Assembly (NCBI RefSeq): GCF_000282495.1
Contig: NZ_AKJE01000054.1
Span: forward strand, 1 to 37,102
DNA length: 37,102 nucleotides
Source: Pseudomonas sp. GM79
GTDB taxonomy: Bacteria > Pseudomonadota > Gammaproteobacteria > Pseudomonadales > Pseudomonadaceae
Direction: 5' to 3'
Shown: positions 27,271 to 35,557 of the stretch, one piece after another
How positions within the stretch are numbered: position 1 is the first letter of the stretch
Layout of the letters: the number at the start of each line of letters is the position of its first letter
Program-made: the position numbers and the translations under genes
The notes under the pieces: model-generated
Databases searched by the model: none
The model's input: only the letters and a program-made list of their open reading frames with translations
What the model was told of the DNA's origin: nothing

Positions 27271-27352
27271 CGGGCTTGCTCGCGAAGAGGCCATCACATT
27301 CAACATCAATGTTGACTGTCAGACCGCTTTCGCGAGCAAGCCCGCTCCCACA
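27263..27352. repeat. REP doublet (REPIN)
   Basis: Inverted pair: GTGGGAGCGGGCTTGCTCGC from 27264 and CGCGAGCAAGCCCGCTCCCA to 27352. The centre holds CATTCAACATCAATGTTGAC, which contains a short palindrome and resembles the doublet at 16177. It lies between two convergent gene ends (dciA and the HerA-like ATPase). Confidence 0.95.
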
Positions 27353-27371
27353 TTTTTACTGTGCCTGCTCG

Positions 27372-28871
27372 CTATCGGCGTTTGCTGCCACCGAGCAAAG
27401 ACCCCATCAACCCGCGTACCAATTGTCGGCCCAATTGATTCGCCGCCTGTCGCATCGCTGATTTCAATGCCTGGCCTGCCGCTGTGCCGAGGAATTCCCC
27501 GGCCTGCTCGGTGAAACTCGGCTCTTCAGGTGCAGGTTTGCCCGGCACAGCTTCGGGATCCGGCGCCAGGCCTTTGCGCCCCATCAGCACTTCATAAGCC
27601 GATTCGCGATCGACCGGCTTGTCGTAACGCCCCTTGAACGGCGAACCGGCAATCAGCACGGTGCGCTCGGTCTCGGTCAGCGGCCCGATCCGCGATTGTG
27701 GCGGTGCAACCAATACACGCTGGACCATCCCGGGTGTGCCCTTGTCCTGCAAGGTGCCGACCAGTGCCTCGCCGATCCCCAACTCGGTCAACACCGACAA
27801 GGCTTCAAATGCCGGGTTCGGCCGGAAACCGTCGGCCACCGCGCGCAGGGATTTCTGCTCTTTGGCGGTGAATGCGCGCAAACCGTGCTGAATGCGCAGG
27901 CCCAGTTGAGCCAGTACATCATCCGGCAAATCACCTGGCGATTGGGTGACGAAATACACCCCCACACCTTTCGAGCGAATCAGTCGCACCACTTGTTCCA
28001 GACGCTCCTGCAACGCCTTGGGCGTACCGGCGAACAACAAGTGCGCTTCATCGAAAAACAGCGCCAGCAGCGGTTTCTCGGCATCGCCGCGCTCCGGCAG
28101 TTGCTCGAACAGTTCGGCCAGCAGCCACAGCAAGAACGTCGCATAGACCTTCGGTGCTTCATGCACCAGACGGCTGGCATCGAGCAAGTGAATGCGCCCG
28201 CGACCATCCACGGCCGGTTGCAACATGTCTTCCAGCTGCAGCGCCGGTTCACCGAACAATGCTTCGGCGCCTTGCTGTTCCAGCGTCGCCAAACGGCGCA
28301 ACAGCGCCTGGCTGGAACCGGTGGTCATCAACGCGGCGTCATCCCCCAACAACTCGGGGTTGTCGCGCAGGTGATTGAGCAGCGCCTTCAAGTCCTTCAA
28401 ATCCAGCAGCAGCAACCCTTCACGGTCGGCCACTTTGAACGCGGCATAGAGTGCCGACTGCTGGCTGTCGGTCAGCTCCAGCAGGCTGCCGAGCAACAAC
28501 GGGCCCATTTCGCTCAAGGTCGTGCGCAGTGGATGGCCGGACTGACCGTTAATGTCCCACAGGGTCACCGGATACGCCTGAGGCTTATGGTTCAGCCAAG
28601 GCATGCCGGCGATCCGCTCGGCGACTTTGCCTTGAGGGTTGCCGGCAGCGCCCAGGCCGCACAAGTCGCCTTTGATGTCCGCCGCGAACACCGCCACGCC
28701 CGCATCGCTGAAGGCTTCGGCCAGGCGCTGCAAGGTGACGGTTTTACCGGTCCCGGTAGCGCCCGCTATTAGCCCGTGACGGTTGGCCAGGCGCATGGCC
28801 TGGGCGATGGACTGGCCCGCGAGGTCGGCGCCGATAACGAGTTGCGATGAATCAGGCATTTTGTCACCCAT
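27372..28871 (-). CDS. HerA/YjgR-like P-loop ATPase (DUF853)
   Basis: Protein of about 499 aa of the HerA-FtsK superfamily, YjgR/DUF853 branch. Walker A is GLIAGATGTGKTVTLQRL at the very N-terminus, followed by VAVFAADIKGDLCGLGAAGN. Walker B is LLALFFDEAHLLFAG, with ERLEQVVRLIRSKGVGVYFV and TQSPGDLPDDVLAQLGLRIQ as sensor-like segments. The cellular role is unknown; relatives of HerA move DNA with a nuclease, but no NurA-like nuclease is adjacent. The C-terminal 60 residues are Ala/Gly-rich (FLGTAAGQALKSAMRQAANQ). The start is uncertain: ATGs at 28892, 28871 and 28859 are all possible. Confidence 0.88.
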   Translation of the reverse strand: MGDKMPDSSQLVIGADLAGQSIAQAMRLANRHGLIAGATGTGKTVTLQRLAEAFSDAGVAVFAADIKGDLCGLGAAGNPQGKVAERIAGMPWLNHKPQAYPVTLWDINGQSGHPLRTTLSEMGPLLLGSLLELTDSQQSALYAAFKVADREGLLLLDLKDLKALLNHLRDNPELLGDDAALMTTGSSQALLRRLATLEQQGAEALFGEPALQLEDMLQPAVDGRGRIHLLDASRLVHEAPKVYATFLLWLLAELFEQLPERGDAEKPLLALFFDEAHLLFAGTPKALQERLEQVVRLIRSKGVGVYFVTQSPGDLPDDVLAQLGLRIQHGLRAFTAKEQKSLRAVADGFRPNPAFEALSVLTELGIGEALVGTLQDKGTPGMVQRVLVAPPQSRIGPLTETERTVLIAGSPFKGRYDKPVDRESAYEVLMGRKGLAPDPEAVPGKPAPEEPSFTEQAGEFLGTAAGQALKSAMRQAANQLGRQLVRGLMGSLLGGSKRR

Positions 28872-29043
28872 GGTTAATCTTTGATCCTTCATGGCCGATA
28901 ACAAGCGGGAGACCAGACTGAAAATAGCGTCGGTAATTCCCTAAGGAGAGGTGGAAATATCAGCTTACTTTCAACACTGCCCATTTTGCGCGCCTTTATA
29001 AAAGCACGCCCTGGACATTAAGACTTTAGCGGACCCCCAAGCC

Positions 29044-30933
29044 ATGAATAAAAATCTGCGCTTCAGCCATAAAATACTGCTTGCCGCCGCCCTCATCGTT
29101 ATTGCTGCCTTCGCCTCGTTCACACTGTACAACGACTATCTGCAGCGTAATGCGATACGCAACGACCTGGACAACTACCTGCAAGAAATGGGCAGCGTAA
29201 CGGCCAACAATATCCAGACCTGGCTGGCCGGACGCAGCCTGCTGATCGAGAACCTGTCACAAAACGTCGCACTGAACGCCGACACCGACAACGTCTCCAA
29301 ACTACTCGAACAGAAGGCGGTAACCTCGACTTTCATGGGTGCCTATCTGGGCAACAAGGATGGCACCTTCATCATCCGCCCTGACAGCAAGATGCCCGAC
29401 GGCTATGACCCTCGCGTCCGGCCCTGGTACAAGAGCGCCCAAAGCACCGGCGGCTCGGCACTGACCGAACCGTACATCGACCTGGCGTCCGGTCAACTGG
29501 TCATTTCCATCGTCAACAGTGTGCTCAAGGACGGTCAAAGCATCGGCGTGGTCGGTGGCGACTTGAGCTTGCAGGTGATCGCCGACAGCCTCAACGCGCT
29601 GGACTTCGACGGCATGGGTTACGCCTTTCTGATCAGCGCCGATGGCAAGATCCTGGTTCACCCGGACAAAGCCCTGGCGATGAAGTCCCTGAGCGAGGCG
29701 TACCCGAAAAACACCCCGCGCATCAGCAGCGACTTCAGTGAAATCGACGTCGACGGCAAGACCCGCATCGTCACGTTCACTCCGATCAAAGGCCTGTCTT
29801 CGGTCAATTGGTACATCGGCTTGTCGGTGGATAAAGACAAAGCCTTCTCGATGCTCAGCGAATTCCGTGCCTCGGCGGTCGTCGCGACTGTGATTGCCGT
29901 GGCAATCATCATCGCCCTGCTCGGCATGCTGATCCGCCTGCTGATCCAGCCGCTGCACGTCATGACCCGCGCCATGGAAGACATCGCCGACGGTGAAGGC
30001 GACCTGACCAAGCGCCTGACCATCCAGAATCAGGACGAATTCGGCATCCTCGGCACGGCGTTCAACCGTTTCGTGGAACGGGTTCATACCTCGATCCGCG
30101 AAGTGTCCTCGGCCACCGGCCAAGTCAACGAAGTGGCCCTGCGTGTAGTGGCCGCCTCGAACTCGTCGATGTTCAATTCCGACCAGCAAGCCTCGCGTAC
30201 CAGCAGCGTTGCTGCGGCAATCAACCAGCTCGGCGCCGCAGCCCAGGAAATCGCCCGCAACGCCGCGCAAGCGTCAAGTCAGGCCAGCGACGCGCGCAGC
30301 TTGGCCGAAGATGGCCAGCAAGTGGTGGATCGCAGCATTGCCGCGATGAATCAGCTGTCGACCATGCTCAGCGCCTCGAGCACCAACATCGAATCGCTGA
30401 ACAGCAAAACCGTGAACATCGGGCAGATTCTCGAAGTGATCACCAGCATCTCCCAGCAAACCAACCTGCTGGCGCTCAACGCTGCCATTGAAGCGGCGCG
30501 TGCCGGTGAAGCCGGGCGCGGTTTTGCCGTGGTGGCCGACGAAGTGCGCAACCTGGCGCACCGCACACAAGAGTCGGCGCAACAGGTGCAAACCATGATT
30601 GAGGAGCTGCAAGTCGGCGCCCGGGAATCGGTCAGCACCATGAGCGACAGCCAGCGCCACAGCCAGGACAGTGTGGAAATCGCCAATCTGGCCGGCGAAC
30701 GCTTGAACAGCGTGACGTTGCGCATCGGCGAAATCGACGGCATGAACCAGTCCGTGGCCACGGCGACCGAGGAACAGACGGCGGTGGTTGAATCGATCAA
30801 CGTGGATATCACCGAGATCAATACGCTGAACCAGGAAGGCGTGGAAAACCTGCAATCGACGTTGCGGGCATGCTCGGACCTTGAGCAACAGGCTTCGCGA
30901 TTGAAGCAGTTGGTGGGTAGTTTCCGGATTTAG
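29044..30933 (+). CDS. Amino-acid chemoreceptor (PctA-like methyl-accepting protein)
   Basis: Chemotaxis receptor of 629 aa, the same length I recall for P. aeruginosa PctA. Membrane helix about 10-29, periplasmic double Cache domain about 30-275, second helix about 277-300, HAMP (LLIQPLHVMTRAMEDIADGE), then a signalling hairpin with ISQQTNLLALNAAIEAARAG and FAVVADEVRNLAHRT. The amino-acid binding set of dCache_1AA domains is complete at Y121, R126, W128, Y129, Y144, D146 and D173, the numbering I recall for PctA. Attraction to many L-amino acids is the likely role. There is no C-terminal CheR-docking pentapeptide. P. fluorescens relatives are called CtaA/B/C; which one this is cannot be told. 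Confidence 0.92.
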   Translation: MNKNLRFSHKILLAAALIVIAAFASFTLYNDYLQRNAIRNDLDNYLQEMGSVTANNIQTWLAGRSLLIENLSQNVALNADTDNVSKLLEQKAVTSTFMGAYLGNKDGTFIIRPDSKMPDGYDPRVRPWYKSAQSTGGSALTEPYIDLASGQLVISIVNSVLKDGQSIGVVGGDLSLQVIADSLNALDFDGMGYAFLISADGKILVHPDKALAMKSLSEAYPKNTPRISSDFSEIDVDGKTRIVTFTPIKGLSSVNWYIGLSVDKDKAFSMLSEFRASAVVATVIAVAIIIALLGMLIRLLIQPLHVMTRAMEDIADGEGDLTKRLTIQNQDEFGILGTAFNRFVERVHTSIREVSSATGQVNEVALRVVAASNSSMFNSDQQASRTSSVAAAINQLGAAAQEIARNAAQASSQASDARSLAEDGQQVVDRSIAAMNQLSTMLSASSTNIESLNSKTVNIGQILEVITSISQQTNLLALNAAIEAARAGEAGRGFAVVADEVRNLAHRTQESAQQVQTMIEELQVGARESVSTMSDSQRHSQDSVEIANLAGERLNSVTLRIGEIDGMNQSVATATEEQTAVVESINVDITEINTLNQEGVENLQSTLRACSDLEQQASRLKQLVGSFRI

Positions 30934-30948
30934 TGCCTGAACTGGCCC

Positions 30949-31040
30949 CTTCGCGGGCAAGCCCGCTCCCACAGTGATCTCTGTCGTACACAAAATATGT
31001 GTCCACCGAAGATCATTGTGGGAGCGGGCTTGCCCGCGAT
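30949..31040. repeat. REP doublet (REPIN), CCCGCG variant
   Basis: Inverted pair: CTTCGCGGGCAAGCCCGCTC from 30949 and GTGGGAGCGGGCTTGCCCGC to about 31040. The arm has GGGC where the other doublets have GAGC. The centre (GTGATCTCTGTCGTACACAAAATATGTGT...GATCAT) differs from the other doublets. It begins 15 nt after the chemoreceptor stop. Confidence 0.93.
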
Positions 31041-31160
31041 GAGGTCCACTCAGACACCACAAATCCCGCTATAGCCCCCACCCGCAAAACCCCAACCGAA
31101 CATCTATCCTTCATATAGGTCAACCCAAGGGAGAACAAACGGACCGGAGGGATGTTCATC

Positions 31161-32273
31161 GTGCATATCGCTGACATAACCATGTTCTACGCCCCTGCCA
31201 GCGGTGGCGTGCGCACCTATCTGGATGCCAAACACCGTCGACTGGGCAGCAAGTCAGGCATTCGCCACAGTTTGCTGATTCCTGGGGCTCATTTGAGTGA
31301 ACAGGATGGCATTTACACGGTTCCGGCCCCTGCCCTGCCCTTTGGCAAGGGTTATCGCTTTCCCCTCCGCCTCGCGCCGTGGCGCAATGTCCTGCAGGAT
31401 TTGCAGCCTGACCTGATTGAAGCCGGCGACCCTTACCTGACTGCCTGGGCCGCTTTGGACGCCAAGCGGCAGCTCGATGTGCCGGTGATCGGTTTTTATC
31501 ACTCGGATCTGCCGCTGCTGGTCAGCAATCGCATGGGCAATTGGGTTACACCCAATGTCGAAGCTTATGTCAGCAAACTTTATAGCAACTTCGACCGGGT
31601 TCTGGCACCGAGTCAAATCATGGCCGATAAACTGATCGGGTTGGGCGTCAAAAACGTTTTCGTACAACCGCTGGGCGTCGACCTGCAAACGTTCAACCCC
31701 AGTGCACGGGATCCAGGTTTGCGGGCCGAATTGGGCATCGATGAAAACACTCACCTGTTGATCTTCGCCGGCCGTGGGTCCAAGGAAAAAAACCTGCCGG
31801 TGCTGCTCAAATGCATGAAGCGCTTGGGTCGTCGTTACCATCTGTTACTGGTGGGTTCGTCAATGCCGACCCTGGTGCCGCGCAATGTCACCGTCCTCAA
31901 TGAGTTCTACCCGGCGGCGCAAGTCGCGCGCTTGATGGCCAGTGCCGATGCGCTGGTGCATGCCGGTGATCAGGAAACCTTTGGCCTGGTGGTCCTCGAA
32001 GCCATGGCCAGTGGCATTCCGGTGGTGGCCGTGGCGGCCGGGGCTTTTCAGGAAATTGTCACCGATCAATGCGGCCTGCTTTGCGCGCCGAACAATCCAG
32101 CAGCGATGGCCAACGCGGTGCGCGAACTGTTCAGTCAGGGCAGTGCCGCGCTGGGCAAGAAAGCCCGTAGCCATGTCGAGCAGCATTACGCCTGGGATAT
32201 CGTGGTCGACAGCCTGCTGGGGCACTATCACGCGGTACTCGGCACTCAATGGCCACTGATCGCCAATGGTTGA
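31161..32273 (+). CDS. GT4-family glycosyltransferase
   Basis: Retaining GT-B glycosyltransferase of 370 aa, first gene of a three-gene operon. The N-terminal acceptor domain starts HIADITMFYAPASGGVRTYL with the Gly-rich loop, and YHSDLPLLVSNRMGNWVTPN follows. The C-terminal donor domain has LLIFAGRGSKEKNLPVLLKC and the EX7E nucleotide-sugar motif in DQETFGLVVLEAMASGIPVV. The family transfers hexoses to lipids or polysaccharides; the substrate here is unknown. The start is the GTG at 31161 because GGAGGG lies 9 nt upstream; the ATG at 31152 overlaps that ribosome site. The gene ends 4 nt before the next start. Confidence 0.9.
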   Translation: MHIADITMFYAPASGGVRTYLDAKHRRLGSKSGIRHSLLIPGAHLSEQDGIYTVPAPALPFGKGYRFPLRLAPWRNVLQDLQPDLIEAGDPYLTAWAALDAKRQLDVPVIGFYHSDLPLLVSNRMGNWVTPNVEAYVSKLYSNFDRVLAPSQIMADKLIGLGVKNVFVQPLGVDLQTFNPSARDPGLRAELGIDENTHLLIFAGRGSKEKNLPVLLKCMKRLGRRYHLLLVGSSMPTLVPRNVTVLNEFYPAAQVARLMASADALVHAGDQETFGLVVLEAMASGIPVVAVAAGAFQEIVTDQCGLLCAPNNPAAMANAVRELFSQGSAALGKKARSHVEQHYAWDIVVDSLLGHYHAVLGTQWPLIANG

Positions 32274-32277
32274 GCCC

Positions 32278-33042
32278 ATGAACGCGCCCAGCCTGATACT
32301 GGTATTGCACGACGTTGCGCCGCAAACCTGGCCCGATTACCAAGCCTTTGTCGAAGCCGTCGACGCATTGGGTAAGGTGCCGATCACCTGGCTGGTGGTG
32401 CCCGATTTGCACAAACATAACGACCTGGCCGCGTATCCGGCGTTTCGACGTTTGCTGACCCGCCGCGTCGCTCGCGGTGACGAACTGGCACTGCACGGTT
32501 ACTTTCATTGCGATGAAGGGCCAATCCCCATCACTCCCCGAGACTGGTTCATGCGCCGAATCTACACCCATGAAGGCGAGTTCTACGATTTGCCTCTGGA
32601 AGCCGCCCTCTCCCGCCTGCATGCCGGAATCGAGGTGTTTCACCGTTATAACTGGCCACTCGAAGGTTTCGTCGCCCCCGCCTGGCTGATGAGCGAAGGC
32701 ACCCGCCAGGCCTTGCGCCAGGTACCGCTGCGCTACACCAGCGACTCGCAGCATCTGTATCGTTTGCCGGATTTCACCGCAATCGATGCCCCCGGTCTGG
32801 TCTGGAGCGCACGCAGCGCCTGGCGCCGCGGTCTGTCGAAAATCGTCAGCGATCAGCGCGAGCAACGTTGGCGCCAGGCGCCGGTGATTCGTCTCGGCCT
32901 GCACCCCGTGGACATGCGCCATGAGTTTTCGCGTCACTACTGGCTGCACACCCTCAAGCGCTTGCTCGACGAGGGACGTGTGCCGATGACCAAGGCCAAC
33001 TGGCTGGCACAGCAACGCGACGTCGTCGGTCGCGCCGCATGA
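32278..33042 (+). CDS. DUF2334 polysaccharide-deacetylase-like protein
   Basis: Protein of 254 aa with the NodB-like barrel features of DUF2334: the catalytic-type pair in LVLHDVAPQTWPDYQAFVEA (His-Asp) and the metal-binding ELALHGYFHCDEG (HxxxH). Later motifs are FVAPAWLMSEGTRQAL and IRLGLHPVDMRH. These are consistent with a zinc-dependent deacetylase that removes acetyl from an amino sugar. No signal peptide is present, so it would act in the cytoplasm, perhaps on a lipid-linked sugar made by the upstream glycosyltransferase. An ATG at 32266 overlapping that gene is an alternative start. The stop overlaps the next gene by 4 nt (ATGA). Confidence 0.85.
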   Translation: MNAPSLILVLHDVAPQTWPDYQAFVEAVDALGKVPITWLVVPDLHKHNDLAAYPAFRRLLTRRVARGDELALHGYFHCDEGPIPITPRDWFMRRIYTHEGEFYDLPLEAALSRLHAGIEVFHRYNWPLEGFVAPAWLMSEGTRQALRQVPLRYTSDSQHLYRLPDFTAIDAPGLVWSARSAWRRGLSKIVSDQREQRWRQAPVIRLGLHPVDMRHEFSRHYWLHTLKRLLDEGRVPMTKANWLAQQRDVVGRAA

Positions 33043-34034
33043 GCCGCGGGATTCTGCTGGTCGTCGCCCTGCTCGCTGCGGTGCTCATCCCGTCGTTACT
33101 GGGCGGCGGCGAGACATGGTCGCGGCTGCAAAGCTTTCCGCTGAAATGGTTGTTGGTCATGTTTGGCATGATCCTGCTGTGCTGGATGCTCAACACCCTG
33201 CGCTTGCGCCTGTTGCTGGGAGATCAGCGCGGCAAAATCAGTCACGTCAAAAGCCTTGGGGTGGTGATGTCCGCCGAATTCGCTTACTGCGCCACCCCCG
33301 GTGGCAGTGGCGGACCGCTGACCATCATGGCCCTGCTGGCACGCCACGGCGTACGACCGGCCAGGGGCAGCGCCGTGTTCGCCATGGATCAGTTGAGCGA
33401 TCTGCTGTTTTTTCTCTGCGCGCTGAGCGCGATTCTGATTTATGCACTGTTCCAGCACCTCAGTCAGCGCATGGAATGGCTGCTGACCGTCAGCGCCATC
33501 TCGATGTTCGGCGGACTGTTCAGCTGCGTATTAGCGGCTCGCTACCACCGCTCGCTGATTCGTCTGAGCGGTCGCTTGCTCACTCGTCTCAATGTCCAAG
33601 GCACCACCCGGATGCGCTGGGCGCGAAAACTCCTGCACTTTCTGGCGGCGTTCACTGACACACTGAAGTTGCCCTTTCAGACATTGATCACTGTGTTTGC
33701 ACTGACCTGCCTGCATTGGCTTTTGCGCTATAGCGTGTTGTATCTGGCGTTGCGCGGGCTGGGCGTGGATTTGCAGTGGGCCTGGTGTTTTCTGATCCAG
33801 ATGCTGTCACTGAGTGCGGGGCAGTTCAGCCTGTTGCCGGGCGGGGCCGGAGCGGCGGAATTGACATCGGCGGCGCTGCTGGCGCCTATGGTCGGGAAGT
33901 CCACCGCGGCGGCGGCGATTCTGATCTGGCGGACAGTGACTTATTACTTCTACCTGGTGGTCGGTGGTCCGGTGTTTTTGCTGATGCTCGGGCGGCCATT
34001 GCTCAGGAAGCTGATGAAGTTCAAACGGGCTTAA
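33039..34034 (+). CDS. Flippase-like integral membrane protein (LPG_synthase_TM/YbhN family)
   Basis: Very hydrophobic protein of 331 aa with about eight membrane segments, the first in GILLVVALLAAVLIPSLLGG. The family core is seen as SAEFAYCATPGGSGGPLTIM, VFAMDQLSDLLFFLCALSAI and FSLLPGGAGAAELTSAALLA. It belongs to the membrane half of lysylphosphatidylglycerol synthases (PF03706), without the aminoacyl transferase half. Such stand-alone proteins are proposed flippases for lipid-linked sugars. Translation is coupled to the DUF2334 gene by a 4-nt overlap. Its stop codon lies inside the first copy of a tandem repeat. Confidence 0.87.
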   Translation: MSRGILLVVALLAAVLIPSLLGGGETWSRLQSFPLKWLLVMFGMILLCWMLNTLRLRLLLGDQRGKISHVKSLGVVMSAEFAYCATPGGSGGPLTIMALLARHGVRPARGSAVFAMDQLSDLLFFLCALSAILIYALFQHLSQRMEWLLTVSAISMFGGLFSCVLAARYHRSLIRLSGRLLTRLNVQGTTRMRWARKLLHFLAAFTDTLKLPFQTLITVFALTCLHWLLRYSVLYLALRGLGVDLQWAWCFLIQMLSLSAGQFSLLPGGAGAAELTSAALLAPMVGKSTAAAAILIWRTVTYYFYLVVGGPVFLLMLGRPLLRKLMKFKRA

Positions 34035-34124
34035 AAGATCGCAGCCTTAAAAGATCGCAGCCTTCGGCAGCTCCTACAGGGTATACACCGCGCCCTTGGA
34101 GCTGCCGAAGGCTGCGATCTTTTT
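34030..34124. repeat. Inverted repeat of a second family, with a 16-nt tandem duplication
   Basis: CTTAAAAGATCGCAGC occurs twice in tandem (34030-34045 and 34046-34061). The second copy opens a 26-nt arm (34049-34074, AAAAGATCGCAGCCTTCGGC onward) whose complement is 34098-34123, giving a near-perfect hairpin with A/T flanks. It ends both converging genes: the flippase stop lies in the first copy and the small acidic gene stops at the right arm. The structure resembles a REP doublet of another class and could also terminate transcription both ways. Confidence 0.88.
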
Positions 34125-34300
34125 CAGGAGTCCCCGGATTCATCCTCAGAATCGTCCTGCAACTGCTCCCACAACTCGGCGGCACCGGGAAACTCCGTAC
34201 CGTCTTCGGCGCTCAGGTCATCCGGGTCATAGCGACTCAAACAGCCCTCACCCAATGTGGCGGGTGCTTTGGAAGTGGCTTTGTCCAATGGATCGGCCAT
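34124..34300 (-). CDS. Small acidic protein, unknown function
   Basis: Predicted protein of 58 aa, highly acidic (ending LWEQLQDDSEDESGDS), with the central motif LGEGCLSRYDPDDLSAEDGT. I recall similar short proteins next to purU in other pseudomonads but no assigned function. The start at 34300 (MADPLDKATS) has GAGA 8 nt upstream; the ATG two codons earlier has it too close. It lies just downstream of a purU terminator-like hairpin, so its expression may depend on read-through. No membrane or metal motif is visible. Confidence 0.65.
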   Translation of the reverse strand: MADPLDKATSKAPATLGEGCLSRYDPDDLSAEDGTEFPGAAELWEQLQDDSEDESGDS

Positions 34301-34317
34301 GGTCATGTTCTCAGTGC

Positions 34318-34362
34318 AAAAACGGCGAAGGGCCTGCAGCGATTGAACGCTCAGGCCCTTCG
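34318..34362 (-). terminator. Terminator-like hairpin after purU
   Basis: On the minus strand CGAAGGGCCTG (34362-34352) pairs with CAGGCCCTTCG (34336-34326) around a 15-nt loop, followed by GCCGTTTTTG. It starts about 20 nt after the purU stop and ends only about 18 nt before the start of the small acidic gene. Confidence 0.75.
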
Positions 34363-34381
34363 AATTTCAACCGTATGGCTA

Positions 34382-35230
34382 TCAGAACACCACGGTTTTA
34401 TTGCCATGCACCAGCACCCGGTCTTCCAGGTGATAACGCAGACCACGGGCCAGCACCATTTTCTCGACATCACGGCCGAAGCGCACCATGTCTTCAATAC
34501 TGTCGCTGTGACTCACGCGCACCACGTCTTGCTCGATGATAGGACCGGCGTCCAGCTCTTCGGTGACATAGTGGCAAGTGGCGCCGATCAACTTCACACC
34601 GCGCATCGAAGCCTGGTGATACGGCTTGGCACCGACGAACGACGGCAAGAAGCTGTGATGAATGTTGATGACTTTATGGGCATATTCGCTGCACAACTCA
34701 GGCGGCAGAATCTGCATGTAACGGGCAAGTACCACCACTTCGGCCTCGTGCTGTTTAACCAGACGCGAGACTTCGGCGAAGGCCGGCTCCTTGTTCTGTG
34801 GATTGACCGGAACATGGTAGTAAGGAATACCGTGCCACTCGACCATGCTGCGCAAATCATCATGGTTGGAAATCACGCAGGTGATTTCACAGTCCAGTTC
34901 GTCGCTGTGCCAGCGGTGCAGCAAGTCGGCCAGGCAGTGAGATTCACGGCTGGCCATCAACACCACGCGTTTCTTCTGCTCGGTGTCGGTGATGCGCCAG
35001 TCCATCGAAAACTCTTCGGCGATCGGTGCAAACGCTTCACGAAAGGCTTCGATACCGAAAGGCAGCGAATCGGCACGAATTTCGTGACGCATGAAGAACC
35101 AGCCACTGAGATTATCCGAGTGGTGGCTCGCTTCAGTGATCCAGCCGTTATGTGACGCCAGAAAGTTACTGACTTTAGCAACGATGCCGACGCGGTCCGG
35201 GCAAGCAATCACCAGCCGAAAAGTGCGCAT
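34382..35230 (-). CDS. purU: Formyltetrahydrofolate deformylase
   Basis: Enzyme of 282 aa that hydrolyses 10-formyl-THF to formate and THF, balancing one-carbon pools and feeding PurT. The N-terminal ACT regulatory domain is at about residues 1-85 (TFRLVIACPDRVGIVAKVSN). The C-terminal formyltransferase fold has VINIHHSFLPSFVGAKPYHQ (Asn/His catalytic region) and the acidic partner in HYVTEELDAGPIIEQDVVRV. The start at 35230 has GGAG 10 nt upstream; the 50-codon extension is rejected. It is divergent from mvaT, as in P. aeruginosa (PA4314/PA4315, by recall). Confidence 0.96.
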   Translation of the reverse strand: MRTFRLVIACPDRVGIVAKVSNFLASHNGWITEASHHSDNLSGWFFMRHEIRADSLPFGIEAFREAFAPIAEEFSMDWRITDTEQKKRVVLMASRESHCLADLLHRWHSDELDCEITCVISNHDDLRSMVEWHGIPYYHVPVNPQNKEPAFAEVSRLVKQHEAEVVVLARYMQILPPELCSEYAHKVINIHHSFLPSFVGAKPYHQASMRGVKLIGATCHYVTEELDAGPIIEQDVVRVSHSDSIEDMVRFGRDVEKMVLARGLRYHLEDRVLVHGNKTVVF

Positions 35231-35557
35231 GAGGGGGAAACTCCAGAACTTCGCAAAGGCCGCTATTCTAGCGATTGCGCAGCAAAACTGCAGTATTGAT
35301 GACGTATGGCTTTGTCCACAGGTCCGGTACAGGTTCTGCAAGCACCAGGCTGCCCCACGCGATGGTGTTCTTGCGGGCAATCTTCAAGAGGTCAACTGAG
35401 AATATTTGTGACGCTATTTAACTGTCCCTCCAATGTGTGTCCTATTCCGCAACTAATTTAAATAAAACTCCGGTTAAATGTTTACTTGATGAAACACCCT
35501 GACTATTATTGTCGCACTGTCACCCTGCCATCCAGCGCCCAACATAAGGTAGTCCTC
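35231..35557. promoter_or_regulatory. AT-rich divergent region purU / mvaT with candidate mvaT promoter
   Basis: About 330 nt between divergent starts, clearly more AT-rich than the flanks from about 35400 (AACTAATTTAAATAAAACTC). A candidate sigma-70 promoter for mvaT is TTTACT (35481-35486), 17 nt, TATTAT (35504-35509), placing transcription start near 35516 and leaving a leader of about 40 nt. AT-rich DNA of this kind is what MvaT itself binds, so autoregulation is plausible. Confidence 0.5.
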
